A stretch of DNA of 5,939 nucleotides, from NCBI GenBank assembly GCA_021850405.1, contig JAJZMA010000122.1, positions 1 to 5,939 on the forward strand, written 5' to 3'. Source of the DNA: a bacterium. Its GTDB lineage: Bacteria > Chloroflexota > Dormibacteria > Aeolococcales > Aeolococcaceae. Every line of letters begins with the position of its first letter. The stretch's first letter is position 1. Shown here piece by piece: positions 1 through 5,586 of the stretch. The notes beneath the pieces are model-generated. The model was not told the DNA's origin. It did not search any database and worked only from the letters and a program-made list of their open reading frames with translations. The translations under genes and the position numbers were made by a program.

Positions 1-210
1 TCTTCTCCCTGGCTGGTACTCGCCCTGGGGCGGGACTAACCCGATGGTTGTCCCTCCTCCGGGTGGGGCCATCTCGACCCATCGGTCGGCGCTACCGAAG
101 GCCACGTCAGCTACAACCGTGAAGCCCAGCTTCCCGGTGTAGAACTCTATGGCCCTGTCCTGGTTGGCCACCGGTACAAGCACTCTTCCAACCATGGTGA
201 ATTTTGGCAT
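1..210 (-). CDS. VOC-family (glyoxalase/bleomycin-resistance fold) protein, N-terminal part
   Basis: The first 70 codons of a leftward gene whose 3' end lies beyond the window. The translation begins MPKFTMVGRVLVPVANQDRA and continues with FYTGKLGF (residues 23-30), a Val/Asp-rich strand and RWVEMAPP (43-50). This is the betaalphabetabetabeta pattern of the vicinal oxygen chelate superfamily: a 'V.V.D.DRAI.FYT.KLGF' opening followed by 'RW.E..PP'. Members are metal-dependent lyases, isomerases, dioxygenases or drug-binding proteins in the cytoplasm. Substrate cannot be read from this fragment, and most metal ligands would lie in the missing half. The start at 210 is favoured over the internal ATG at residue 6 because AGGAGG (complement of 215-220) lies 4 bases upstream. 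Nothing looks broken. The family call is firm, the specific function unknown. Confidence 0.85.
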   Translation of the reverse strand, partial: MPKFTMVGRVLVPVANQDRAIEFYTGKLGFTVVADVAFGSADRWVEMAPPGGGTTIGLVPPQGEYQPGRR

Positions 211-238
211 TGCTCCTCCTTGCTGCTCGTTGGGGTAG

Positions 239-268
239 ATCATACGCCCGGAAAGTGGGCCACCGTAA
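239..268 (-). promoter_or_regulatory. Possible promoter of the VOC gene
   Basis: On the minus strand TATGAT (complement of 239-244) differs from the -10 consensus at one base and lies 28 bases before the VOC start codon. The -35 candidate TTACGG (complement of 263-268), 18 bases further upstream, is poor. The call rests on the -10 match and sensible distance only. Confidence 0.3.
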
Positions 269-401
269 TGCGCTTCCGCGCCCTTGCTGTGGCTCGCGTG
301 CTCGCGTCCTTGAGTGGTCCTATGGGCCTGCCGAAAAAAGAATGGCGGAGCTGAGAGTGCTGGGCTGTGTAGGGAAGTGTTGCTGTAGTCAAGGAGGGTA
401 G

Positions 402-500
402 ATGCCAGGAGCCAGTACTCAAGCGCGACTGGAATCTGTCGAGCGCCTGGCGTCACTGGATAGCCGACGATCCTACCGTGATTGCTGGTGCTGGGCATAA
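402..500 (+). CDS. Candidate 32-residue small protein, or the start of a decayed gene
   Basis: ATG at 402 is preceded by AAGGAGG (391-397) with a 4-base spacer, the best ribosome binding site on the plus strand of this window. The ORF ends with TAA at 498-500. The peptide begins MPGASTQARLESVERLASLD, which could form a short amphipathic helix, and ends in the Cys/Trp-rich sequence RDCWCWA. It has no membrane segment or signal peptide, and I recognise no family. It stands alone between the divergent VOC and DoxX genes, 175 bases upstream of DoxX in the same orientation. It may therefore be a true small gene, a leader peptide for the DoxX operon, or the 5' remnant of a gene truncated by mutation. 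The strong start signal is seen directly. Expression is inferred. Confidence 0.35.
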   Translation: MPGASTQARLESVERLASLDSRRSYRDCWCWA

Positions 501-663
501 AGGCACCGAGTGCAGACTGGCAGCTGCCGAACGGTCAACTGTGGATGTGATTTGTCGGCTCCTTGCACCAACCCGCACTTTTGGCCCGGCTCTGTCCACA
601 GGATTGCTTATGCGCAGCCGGTGGAGGCTTTCTCTGCGGTGGCAGCCGCAAGCCGAAAAAGGT

Positions 664-669
664 TAAATT
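664..669 (+). promoter_or_regulatory. Possible -10 box placing transcription start at the DoxX start codon
   Basis: TTAAAT at 664-669 is an AT-rich hexamer in GC-rich surroundings. If used as a -10 element it would start transcription about 7 bases downstream, at or next to the DoxX ATG (676). That would give a leaderless mRNA. The absence of a well-spaced Shine-Dalgarno sequence (AAAAAGG ends 13 bases before the ATG) fits this. No good -35 box is visible. Confidence 0.25.
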
Positions 670-675
670 GAATGC

Positions 676-1353
676 ATGAGAAACAGGGATTTAGGCTTGC
701 TAGTCTTGCGAATGACATTGGGAACGACCATAGCGGCGCACGGCGCCCAGAAGCTGTTTGGCTGGTTTGGAGGCAGGGGGCCCAGCGGCACAGCTGCAGG
801 TTTTGAGAAGGGCGGTTTTCCACTTCCCATGGCCTCTGCCATTGCGGCAGGGGTCTGCGAGGGAGCTGGGGGTGCGCTCCTGGTTGCTGGGGCAGCAACA
901 CCACTCGGAGGAGTGATGGTGCTTGGCGCCATGGCCACCGCAGCCGATACCCATCGGGAGAAGGGGTTGTTTTCCAGTAATGGCGGTTTTGAACTCCCTC
1001 TCCTTATTGGTGCCGGGGCGCTAGCGCTCGCACTGACTGGGCCAGGGGAGCTGTCAGTCGACAGGCTCGCTGGAGTGGAGCCACCAGGCTGGCTTGCCCC
1101 CTTGATGGCCGCAGCCGCTGTGGGCTCATCTGTGGCTCTATCCCGGGTACGGCGCGCCAGCCTGGCTACCCGGTCTACCAGTCATGGAGCGCAGCCTGCT
1201 GTCCGTTCGGCCGCAGCTGCCAGGCCTTCCCGCCCACACTCAGGCAAGCCGCAGCATGAGGCGCATGATGTGGAGGATTCCCTTCGCCAGTATGTACACT
1301 CCCTTGATGAGAGCCCTGTTCCTCCTGCCACGTCTCCTGGGGATCCATCCTGA
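676..1353 (+). CDS. DoxX-family membrane protein with hydrophilic C-terminal tail
   Basis: A 225-residue protein. Residues 5-130 match the DoxX family: a first membrane helix (about 6-22), the signature AHGAQKLFGWFGG (21-33), helices at about 51-72 and 75-92, the conserved FSSNGGFELPLLI (99-111) leading into a helix at about 107-122, and TGPGELSVDRL (121-131). A further hydrophobic stretch (137-156) may be a fifth helix. DoxX proteins are small inner-membrane proteins. Some act in thiosulfate:quinone oxidoreduction and others in thiol or oxidative-stress handling, and which applies here cannot be read from sequence. Residues 157-225 form a Ser/Arg/His/Pro-rich hydrophilic tail, longer than the usual family length of roughly 130-170 residues. 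The stop TGA shares its A with the ATG of the next gene, so the two are probably cotranscribed and translationally coupled. The ATG at 676 is the first in frame that keeps helix 1 intact. Confidence 0.85.
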   Translation: MRNRDLGLLVLRMTLGTTIAAHGAQKLFGWFGGRGPSGTAAGFEKGGFPLPMASAIAAGVCEGAGGALLVAGAATPLGGVMVLGAMATAADTHREKGLFSSNGGFELPLLIGAGALALALTGPGELSVDRLAGVEPPGWLAPLMAAAAVGSSVALSRVRRASLATRSTSHGAQPAVRSAAAARPSRPHSGKPQHEAHDVEDSLRQYVHSLDESPVPPATSPGDPS

Positions 1354-2126
1354 TGCCAGCCCGCAACTGGCTTGCACCGCAGTGGCACCACTCAAGGGTA
1401 GTACTCTGGGGGTCGGGGGAGTACACGGAGGCAGGTGCTGCCATTGACATGGAACTGCTTGAGTTATATGGAATTTCATCGGTCGCTGCGATCCCAACTG
1501 CTGCTGGTCTTGAGGCAGATGCCAGACGGTGGCTATCTGCTGCAACTGTCCACTATGAAAGGCTCGGCGTGTCGGTGGTGGAGGTGCCCGCCTTTACAGC
1601 AGCAGATACAGACAATCCAGAGCTGGCGAGGCTGGTGGACAATGTGGACTGCATCTTTTTCTCAGGCGGTCGGCCGGACTACCTGCTTGGGGCTCTCTCC
1701 GGGAGTGAGCTCTGGAGACATGTCGAGGCTGCTGTAGAAAGGGGAACTGTGCTTTGTGCAAGTTCGGCTGGAGCCATGGTGCTGGGCTCCCATCTGTTGC
1801 GCAATCCCCTTGCCGCTTTTTCTGGTGAAGATGGTGCCGCCTGGGTGCCGGCACTGGGTGCACTGGATGCAGTCGTGCTGCCCCATTTTGATCGCGTGCT
1901 CACCAGAGGATCCGCATACGGCCTCATGGATGCAGCCCCGCCGCAAATTAGGCGGAGCTGGATTGGGATTGACGAGGACACAGCGGTGCTGTTCGATGGC
2001 AGCAAGGGTGGTGCAGTCTCTGTACTGGGTAGCGGCAGCGCTACCATCGTGGTTGAGGGGCGCAGTGCGGTCCATCGGGCAGGTTCCCTAACGGGTTCTG
2101 GAAACTGGGCTGACGAGGCGATCTAG
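1353..2126 (+). CDS. S51-like serine hydrolase (type 1 glutamine amidotransferase-like / cyanophycinase-aspartyl dipeptidase fold)
   Basis: A 257-residue cytoplasmic protein. VVLWGSGEYT (16-25) matches the first strand and Gly-rich turn of peptidase S51 proteins. IFFSGGRPDYLL (101-112) matches the conserved 'GG.QD.L' region, and CASSAGAMVLG (135-145) is the nucleophile elbow with Ser138 as likely catalytic serine. LPHFDR (176-181) supplies a candidate His178 and GIDEDTAVL (205-213) a candidate acidic residue Glu208, giving a Ser-His-Glu triad as in cyanophycinase. Known relatives cleave aspartyl dipeptides or cyanophycin. Many in this branch are uncharacterised, so the substrate is open. The elbow has Ala136 where characterised members usually have Gly. 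There is no signal peptide. The start overlaps the DoxX stop by one base with only a weak GGGGAT upstream, pointing to translational coupling. Length fits the family. Confidence 0.82.
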   Translation: MPARNWLAPQWHHSRVVLWGSGEYTEAGAAIDMELLELYGISSVAAIPTAAGLEADARRWLSAATVHYERLGVSVVEVPAFTAADTDNPELARLVDNVDCIFFSGGRPDYLLGALSGSELWRHVEAAVERGTVLCASSAGAMVLGSHLLRNPLAAFSGEDGAAWVPALGALDAVVLPHFDRVLTRGSAYGLMDAAPPQIRRSWIGIDEDTAVLFDGSKGGAVSVLGSGSATIVVEGRSAVHRAGSLTGSGNWADEAI

Positions 2127-2317
2127 AACCGAGCCGCGGACGGGAAGACAGCCCTCGCCCTGAGTGCGTGCTGGTATGGCAGCTACAGCTGGCAGTGCAT
2201 CTGGCTGTGTCTGTCCTGGGGCGAGCCAGCTGCTCCCTGTTTCCTGCAAACTGCCATGGCCCCCTGCGCAAAGGCCAGGGTAAGGGCCAGAGCCAGAGCA
2301 GCTTTGGAAGGAACTTG
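2127..2317. other. Convergent intergenic spacer, no clear terminator
   Basis: The 191 bases between the stop codons of the S51-like gene and the Clp gene. The best structure is an inverted repeat TGGCCC (2257-2262) / GGGCCA (2284-2289) with a 21-base loop. It has no following T-run on either strand and is a poor intrinsic terminator. Tandem CCAGAG copies lie at about 2287-2298. No coding sequence is convincing. Termination may be Rho-dependent, or the transcripts may overlap. Confidence 0.5.
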
Positions 2318-4801
2318 TCAGGCCAGAACAGCGACCGGTTCTGCCGGGTTTTGCCTTGCGGCGACAACCTCTGCAGGCGCGGGGGCTTCCACCTTTGGGG
2401 TTCGCTTCTGTGGCTGAGCTACTGATACGCTAATCTCGCCCGCCTTGTTGGCGTCTACACGGATTACGCTCCCAGCTGCGGGTCGCTGCGCGAGCATCAC
2501 TGCTGCCAGCGGGACTGCAACCTGTTGCTTTACCGCCCTTGCCAGTGGCCGGGCTCCAAACTTGGGATCGAAGCCGATTTCGGTGAGCCGGTCCTTCGCC
2601 GCGGAGGAGACCTTGAGGGAAAGTCCTTTGGCTGCAAGCAGTTTGGCGGTTTTTCCAATCTCGAGATCCACTATCTGCCGCATCTCAGGCTTGCCGAGGT
2701 AGTTGAAGATAACGGTTCCGTCGAGCCGGTTCTGCATCTCTGGTTTCAGGGTCGCCTTTACCGCAGACTCCACCTTGGCGCGCATGTCAGCATAGGCACC
2801 ACTTGCGTTTCCCTTGATTATCTCTGGATCGCTGTGGCCAAAGCCTGGCTGGCCTACGGCAGATGCTGCAGCGCCAAGGTTGCTGGTAAGCACGATGATG
2901 GTGTTGCGGAAATCAACCTTCTTCCCCTTGGCGTCAGTCAGATAGCCGTTGTCAGCGATCTGGAGCAGAATGTTCCACACGTCAGGGTGTGCCTTTTCCA
3001 TCTCGTCAAAGAGGAGAAGGCTGTAGGGGTGGCGACGCACCGCCTCGGTAAGCTCCCCGCCTTCGTTGTAGCCAACGTACCCAGGAGGGGAACCAACGAG
3101 CCTTGCTACTGAGTGCCTTTCCATAAATTCACTCATGTCCAGCCGCACAAATGCGTTGGGATCCTTGAAAAGGTAATCAGACAGGGTTCGTGCCAGTTCG
3201 GTCTTCCCTACCCCTGTAGGGCCAGCAAAGAGGAACATTCCGGCCGGGTGTCTTGGATCCTTCAGTCCAGCTGCCTGGAGCCGTACCGCTTCTGCTACAG
3301 CCTGGATAGCCTCCCTCTGCCCGATCACGCTCCTGGCAAGGGTGCTCTCGAGGTTGACCAGGTCGACCGCCTCTGCCTCAGAGAGCTCTGAAATCTGGAT
3401 ACCTGTCTTCTGTGATATGAGACCCTCTATGTCGGCTGCTGTGACCGTGGCTGGCTGGCTCTGGCGCTCCTGCCAGGCTGCAGTCTCCTCAGCGAGACGC
3501 TCTTTCATCTGGTCGAGCTTCCGTGCTGCACTGCTCCTTGGCTTTGGTTCGCTCTCCGAGATTTTCCTGATCTGGGTCTCCAGCGTGTCAAGTAGCTCTG
3601 GGCGTCTTACAGCAAGGCGGTGCGCCCTTGATCCGGCCTCATCCATCAGGTCTATTGCCTTGTCTGGCAGTGCACGGTCTCCCACGTAGCGGGAAGATAG
3701 TTCTACGGCTGCCTTCAGCGCTTCCGGTGTGTAGACGACCTTGTGATGTTCCTCATAGCGCCCTGAGAGGCCGCTCAGGATCTCTATCGCTTGTGCGATG
3801 GTTGGCTCCTTGAGTACAACTGGGCTGAACCTCCGCTCAAGGGCAGCGTCTTTTTCGATGTACTTGCGATATTCCTCTGTCGTCGTAGCAGCAAGTACGT
3901 GCCGCCTTCCTCTGGCAAGCGCAGGCTTGAGCATCTGTGCAGCATCGACAGCACCCTCTGCGCCCCCGGCGCCGATGATGGTGTGAACCTCATCAAGGAA
4001 AAGAACGATGTCGGGGTCAGCCGAAGCCTCGTCGATTACTCCCTTCAGCCGCTCTTCAAACTCACCCCGGAATTTGGTACCAGCAACGAGACTGCCCATA
4101 TCCAGGGAAAGGATACGCTTGCCTGCCATCTCAGGATGGAGTGCCAGCCCCTCCGCGAGGCAGGTCTTTCCTATGCCAGCTGGGCCGACAAGACATGGGT
4201 TGTTCTTGGTACGCCGTCCCAGGATCTGGATTACCTCTTCTATTTCAGGATCCCTGCCAATTACCGGGTCCAGCTTGCCCTGCCGCGCAAGGGCAGACAG
4301 GTCAGTTGCAAACTGGTCGAGGATGGGTGTGGGGTTCCTGGTCTGGCTCTCTCGGCTGGGTGTGCCTGTAGTCATGGGTTTAAGCTCCCTTTCCGCATGT
4401 AGTACTGCATTGCCCGTTACTCCCTGTTCATGGAGTGCCATCGCGGCGGCAGAACTTGCGTCATCACCGTCTGTCAGTGCCCAGAGCAGGTTGAATCCAG
4501 TTACTTCAGTTCTGTTGTTCTGTACTGCATGCCGGGCCGCTTTTTTGACTATGTATTCGAACTGGTCGTCGGCAGCACCTTGCCCATTGGATGAGTAGGG
4601 GGAGATGCGAAACTGGCGTGCCCGTACCATGACATCCACAGTGTTGACCTTTAGATGGCGCAGAATCTCAGCCGCCTGCCCGTTGGCATCAATCAGCGCT
4701 GCCAGAACATCGACACTGGTGATCGCCTTGTCACGGTTGTTGGCAAGGTTGATGACCTGGAGGGCTTCAGCACTGTATCTGATGTCACTGTAGTCAGCCA
4801 T
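2318..4801 (-). CDS. ClpC/ClpA-like AAA+ unfoldase (ATP-binding subunit of Clp protease)
   Basis: A complete 827-residue Hsp100 protein. An N-terminal double Clp_N repeat (about 6-60 and 80-135) is divergent. The first AAA+ domain has Walker A GPAGIGKT (206-213), Walker B IVLFLDE (265-271), pore loop [11 protein letters not shown] (241-251) and arginine fingers R323/R324. A short middle domain (about 400-450) is much smaller than ClpB's coiled coil. The second AAA+ domain has Walker A GPTGVGKT (527-534), Walker B LLLFDE (595-600), pore loop [11 protein letters not shown] (572-582), arginine finger R692 in NRLD and sensor-2 GARPL (749-753). The loop after TSNLGA contains PGFGHS (652-657), where ClpC/ClpA carry their ClpP-docking [LIV]G[FL] tripeptide. 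Family knowledge: such hexamers unfold proteins and feed ClpP. A Pro/Ala-rich tail (about 795-827) follows. The start is set by AGGAG (complement of 4809-4813), 7 bases upstream of ATG. No clpP or adaptor gene is in view. clpC-like is preferred over clpA or clpB, not proven. Confidence 0.93.
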   Translation of the reverse strand: MADYSDIRYSAEALQVINLANNRDKAITSVDVLAALIDANGQAAEILRHLKVNTVDVMVRARQFRISPYSSNGQGAADDQFEYIVKKAARHAVQNNRTEVTGFNLLWALTDGDDASSAAAMALHEQGVTGNAVLHAERELKPMTTGTPSRESQTRNPTPILDQFATDLSALARQGKLDPVIGRDPEIEEVIQILGRRTKNNPCLVGPAGIGKTCLAEGLALHPEMAGKRILSLDMGSLVAGTKFRGEFEERLKGVIDEASADPDIVLFLDEVHTIIGAGGAEGAVDAAQMLKPALARGRRHVLAATTTEEYRKYIEKDAALERRFSPVVLKEPTIAQAIEILSGLSGRYEEHHKVVYTPEALKAAVELSSRYVGDRALPDKAIDLMDEAGSRAHRLAVRRPELLDTLETQIRKISESEPKPRSSAARKLDQMKERLAEETAAWQERQSQPATVTAADIEGLISQKTGIQISELSEAEAVDLVNLESTLARSVIGQREAIQAVAEAVRLQAAGLKDPRHPAGMFLFAGPTGVGKTELARTLSDYLFKDPNAFVRLDMSEFMERHSVARLVGSPPGYVGYNEGGELTEAVRRHPYSLLLFDEMEKAHPDVWNILLQIADNGYLTDAKGKKVDFRNTIIVLTSNLGAAASAVGQPGFGHSDPEIIKGNASGAYADMRAKVESAVKATLKPEMQNRLDGTVIFNYLGKPEMRQIVDLEIGKTAKLLAAKGLSLKVSSAAKDRLTEIGFDPKFGARPLARAVKQQVAVPLAAVMLAQRPAAGSVIRVDANKAGEISVSVAQPQKRTPKVEAPAPAEVVAARQNPAEPVAVLA

Positions 4802-4933
4802 TCTGGTTCTCCTGTTGGTGTCTGTATGAGGCCGCTAACCGTACCGTTGGACTGGATGGACTTGCCTTTCCAAAAAGGGGACTGTTTTGCAGCGTGCTCC
4901 CTGTTCCCTTTGAGGTTGTACACGAGAATACCG

Positions 4934-4962
4934 GTCCGCTGCGGACAGCGCACGGACAGTGC
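4934..4962. promoter_or_regulatory. Candidate operator upstream of clp: palindrome plus 11-bp direct repeat
   Basis: GTCCGC-T-GCGGAC (4934-4946) is a perfect 6+1+6 palindrome. Overlapping it, CGGACAGCGC (4942-4951) and CGGACAGTGC (4953-4962) are direct repeats with one mismatch, spaced 11 bases apart, about one helical turn. On the clp strand a -10-like TATTCT (complement of 4925-4930, 4 of 6 consensus) lies just downstream. The palindrome would then sit between the -10 and -35 positions, where a repressor or MerR-type activator could act. The repeats are seen; the promoter and operator role is inferred. Confidence 0.35.
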
Positions 4963-4971
4963 GGCTCGTAG

Positions 4972-5003
4972 TGCATTTTATGCATCAGTTGGAGCGTTTT
5001 TTT
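4972..5003 (-). promoter_or_regulatory. AT-rich island with inverted repeat and A-tract, possible upstream clp promoter
   Basis: On the clp strand an A7 tract (complement of 4997-5003) is followed by the perfect inverted repeat TGCAT-AAA-ATGCA (complement of 4972-4984). This holds an AT-rich TAAAAT (complement of 4975-4980) that could be a -10 box. No convincing -35 lies 16-18 bases away. It is the most AT-rich spot in this intergenic region, so DNA melting or protein binding is plausible. Confidence 0.25.
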
Positions 5004-5119
5004 GCATTGGTTGCCACCCGCCAGGCGTCGGCGGCCACCCGGGAAATTTTTCTGGCGCCTTGGGCTCTCCAGCAGGACCGCCTGCGGCCTGTTACTCCGG
5101 TTGCCGGGTTGCGTCTGCC

Positions 5120-5140
5120 CCCCTGTCTAGGGGTGCACCC
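5120..5140. repeat. Overlapping hairpin and perfect palindrome
   Basis: CCCCT-GTCT-AGGGG (5120-5133) can form a 5-bp stem with a 4-base loop. It overlaps the perfect 10-base palindrome GGGTGCACCC (5131-5140). A further GTGCA/TGCAC pair (5133-5137 with 5145-5149) makes competing pairings possible. No T-run follows, so it does not look like an intrinsic terminator. Function unknown. Confidence 0.4.
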
Positions 5141-5167
5141 GGACTGCACTGGAGGCGGGCCGGTCGT

Positions 5168-5199
5168 ATCACGGCAAGGAAGAACCGTGATGGTTGCCG
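5168..5199. repeat. Inverted repeat ATCACGG...CCGTGAT with a competing pairing
   Basis: ATCACGG (5168-5174) and CCGTGAT (5185-5191) are perfect 7-base complements around a 10-base purine-rich loop. CGGCAA inside it (5172-5177) can pair instead with TTGCCG (5194-5199), so two mutually exclusive hairpins are possible. It lies about 45-65 bases upstream of the tRNA -10 candidate, which suits a protein-binding site near the tRNA promoter better than an RNA switch. The complementarity is seen; the role is inferred. Confidence 0.4.
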
Positions 5200-5234
5200 C
5201 CTGCTGGAGCCCCTGTGCGTGCTACGAAGTACGG

Positions 5235-5240
5235 TAGAAT
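5235..5240 (+). promoter_or_regulatory. Probable -10 box of the tRNA-Leu promoter
   Basis: TAGAAT matches the -10 consensus at five of six positions and ends 25 bases before the mature tRNA, a normal distance for a short 5' leader. No good TTGACA-like box lies 16-18 bases upstream. This may be a weak-35 promoter or one helped by the upstream inverted repeat. Confidence 0.45.
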
Positions 5241-5265
5241 GCATTACTCTGGGTAGCCCCAACAC

Positions 5266-5352
5266 GCCGAGGTGGTGGAATTGGTAGACACGCTGCTTTG
5301 AGGGGGCAGTGACCGCAAGGTTGTATGGGTTCGAGTCCCATCCTCGGCACCA
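5266..5352 (+). tRNA. tRNA-Leu (anticodon GAG), CCA encoded
   Basis: Acceptor stem GCCGAGG (5266-5272) pairs perfectly with CCTCGGC (5342-5348), followed by discriminator A and encoded CCA (5350-5352). The D arm has stem GTG/CAC and a loop containing GGTAG. The anticodon stem CTGCT/GGCAG encloses loop TTGAGGG, giving anticodon GAG, which reads leucine codons CUC and CUU. A long variable arm with GACC-GCAA-GGTT marks a class II tRNA, as expected for leucine. The T arm is ATGGG-TTCGAGT-CCCAT. All stems are intact, so the gene should be functional. It is divergent from clp and is followed 235 bases later by a kinase-like gene. Confidence 0.97.
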
Positions 5353-5386
5353 GGGGGAGCAGGCAGGGCCTGATTTGTTAGCCGCT

Positions 5387-5399
5387 GGGGCCTGGCCCC
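5387..5399 (+). terminator. GC-rich hairpin downstream of tRNA-Leu, possible terminator or processing site
   Basis: GGGGCC-T-GGCCCC (5387-5399) is a perfect 6+1+6 inverted repeat, realistically a 5-bp stem with a 3-base loop, starting 35 bases after the tRNA CCA. There is no U-tract after it, so it is not a canonical Rho-independent terminator. It could slow polymerase or block 3' exonucleases. Confidence 0.3.
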
Positions 5400-5463
5400 G
5401 CCCGGTGCCAAGCCTATGCCCCCCGACTCTGGCTGTTCTCAGTCAAAGTCGTTTATCAGCCAC

Positions 5464-5473
5464 GTCATATGAC
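5464..5473. promoter_or_regulatory. Perfect palindrome GTCATATGAC, candidate operator
   Basis: A 10-base perfect palindrome in a locally AT-richer stretch (about 5440-5475), 114 bases before the GTG start of the kinase-like gene. Its AT core could overlap a promoter, but no strong -10/-35 pair is evident. Inferred as a possible repressor site only. Confidence 0.2.
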
Positions 5474-5477
5474 AAGC

Positions 5478-5497
5478 CGGGTTGCCAGCGCAACCTG
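5478..5497 (+). repeat. Stable hairpin in the leader of the kinase-like gene
   Basis: GGTTGC (5480-5485) and GCAACC (5490-5495) pair perfectly around a CAGC loop. The stem extends by a G-T wobble and a C-G pair to 5478-5497. This 8-bp stem is the strongest in the spacer. It may be a leader structure, or end a tRNA read-through transcript, but no T-run directly follows. Confidence 0.35.
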
Positions 5498-5586
5498 TCG
5501 CGGGACTTTTACACCACCCTAACGATCTGGCAACGGGGGCAGCCATGGCTGCCTGGACCAGCATCATGGGAGGGTGAGAGTGCAAC

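Larger units (their letters stand above)
211..675. other. Divergent intergenic region between the VOC and DoxX genes
   Basis: About 465 bases between two divergently oriented genes. It should hold the promoters for both: a TATGAT-like box near the VOC side and an AT-rich TTAAAT box just before DoxX. It also contains one 32-codon ORF with a strong ribosome binding site (402-500), annotated separately. Other open frames here, such as a rightward one ending at 401 and one starting with GTG at 478, have random-looking composition and no convincing ribosome binding site. I see no RNA gene, insertion sequence or repeat array. Confidence 0.6.
4802..5265. other. Repeat-rich divergent intergenic region between clp and tRNA-Leu
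   Basis: A 464-base region separating the leftward Clp gene from the rightward tRNA. It contains the Clp ribosome binding site, several perfect short palindromes or inverted repeats (4865-4878, 4934-4946, 4972-4984, 5120-5140, 5168-5191), an 11-base-period direct repeat (4942-4962) and a TAGAAT -10 candidate for the tRNA (5235-5240). GGTTGCC occurs at about 5009, 5099 and 5192. Open frames here have no family resemblance or ribosome binding sites. I found no CIRCE (TTAGCACTC-N9-GAGTGCTAA) or HspR-type (CTTGAGT-N7-ACTCAAG) operator by eye, although these commonly control heat-shock genes. Confidence 0.55.

Noticed and set aside
204..401. A 65-codon rightward open frame overlapping the VOC start and ending just before the small ORF at 402
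   Set aside because: It lies antisense to the first codons of the VOC gene, has no ribosome binding site and has random-looking Arg/Cys-rich composition.
478..666. A 62-codon GTG-started frame upstream of DoxX
   Set aside because: It has no Shine-Dalgarno sequence, recognisable family or coding-like composition. It could at most be the shifted continuation of a decayed 402 ORF, which I cannot show.
2257..2289. Inverted repeat TGGCCC/GGGCCA as a bidirectional terminator for the convergent genes
   Set aside because: The loop is 21 bases and there is no T-run on either side.
2525..3112. A 195-codon rightward frame, and others up to about 200 codons at 3791-4402 and 4008-4598
   Set aside because: These are antisense shadows of the Clp gene, whose motifs fix the real frame.
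2318..4801. ClpB disaggregase as identity of the large AAA+ protein
   Set aside because: The middle domain is about 50 residues, too short for the ClpB coiled coil, and the D2 loop carries a GF-containing insertion typical of ClpP partners.
4972..5003. Inverted repeat TGCAT-TTT-ATGCA followed by a T7 run, as a rightward terminator
   Set aside because: The stem is short and AT-rich, the T-run is 12 bases away, and no rightward gene lies upstream to be terminated.
4802..5265. CIRCE or HspR-type heat-shock operator upstream of clp
   Set aside because: Reading both strands found no match to TTAGCACTC-N9-GAGTGCTAA or CTTGAGT-N7-ACTCAAG.
4655..5287. A 210-codon rightward frame from inside clp to inside the tRNA
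   Set aside because: It overlaps both the clp N-terminus and the tRNA gene, with no family resemblance.
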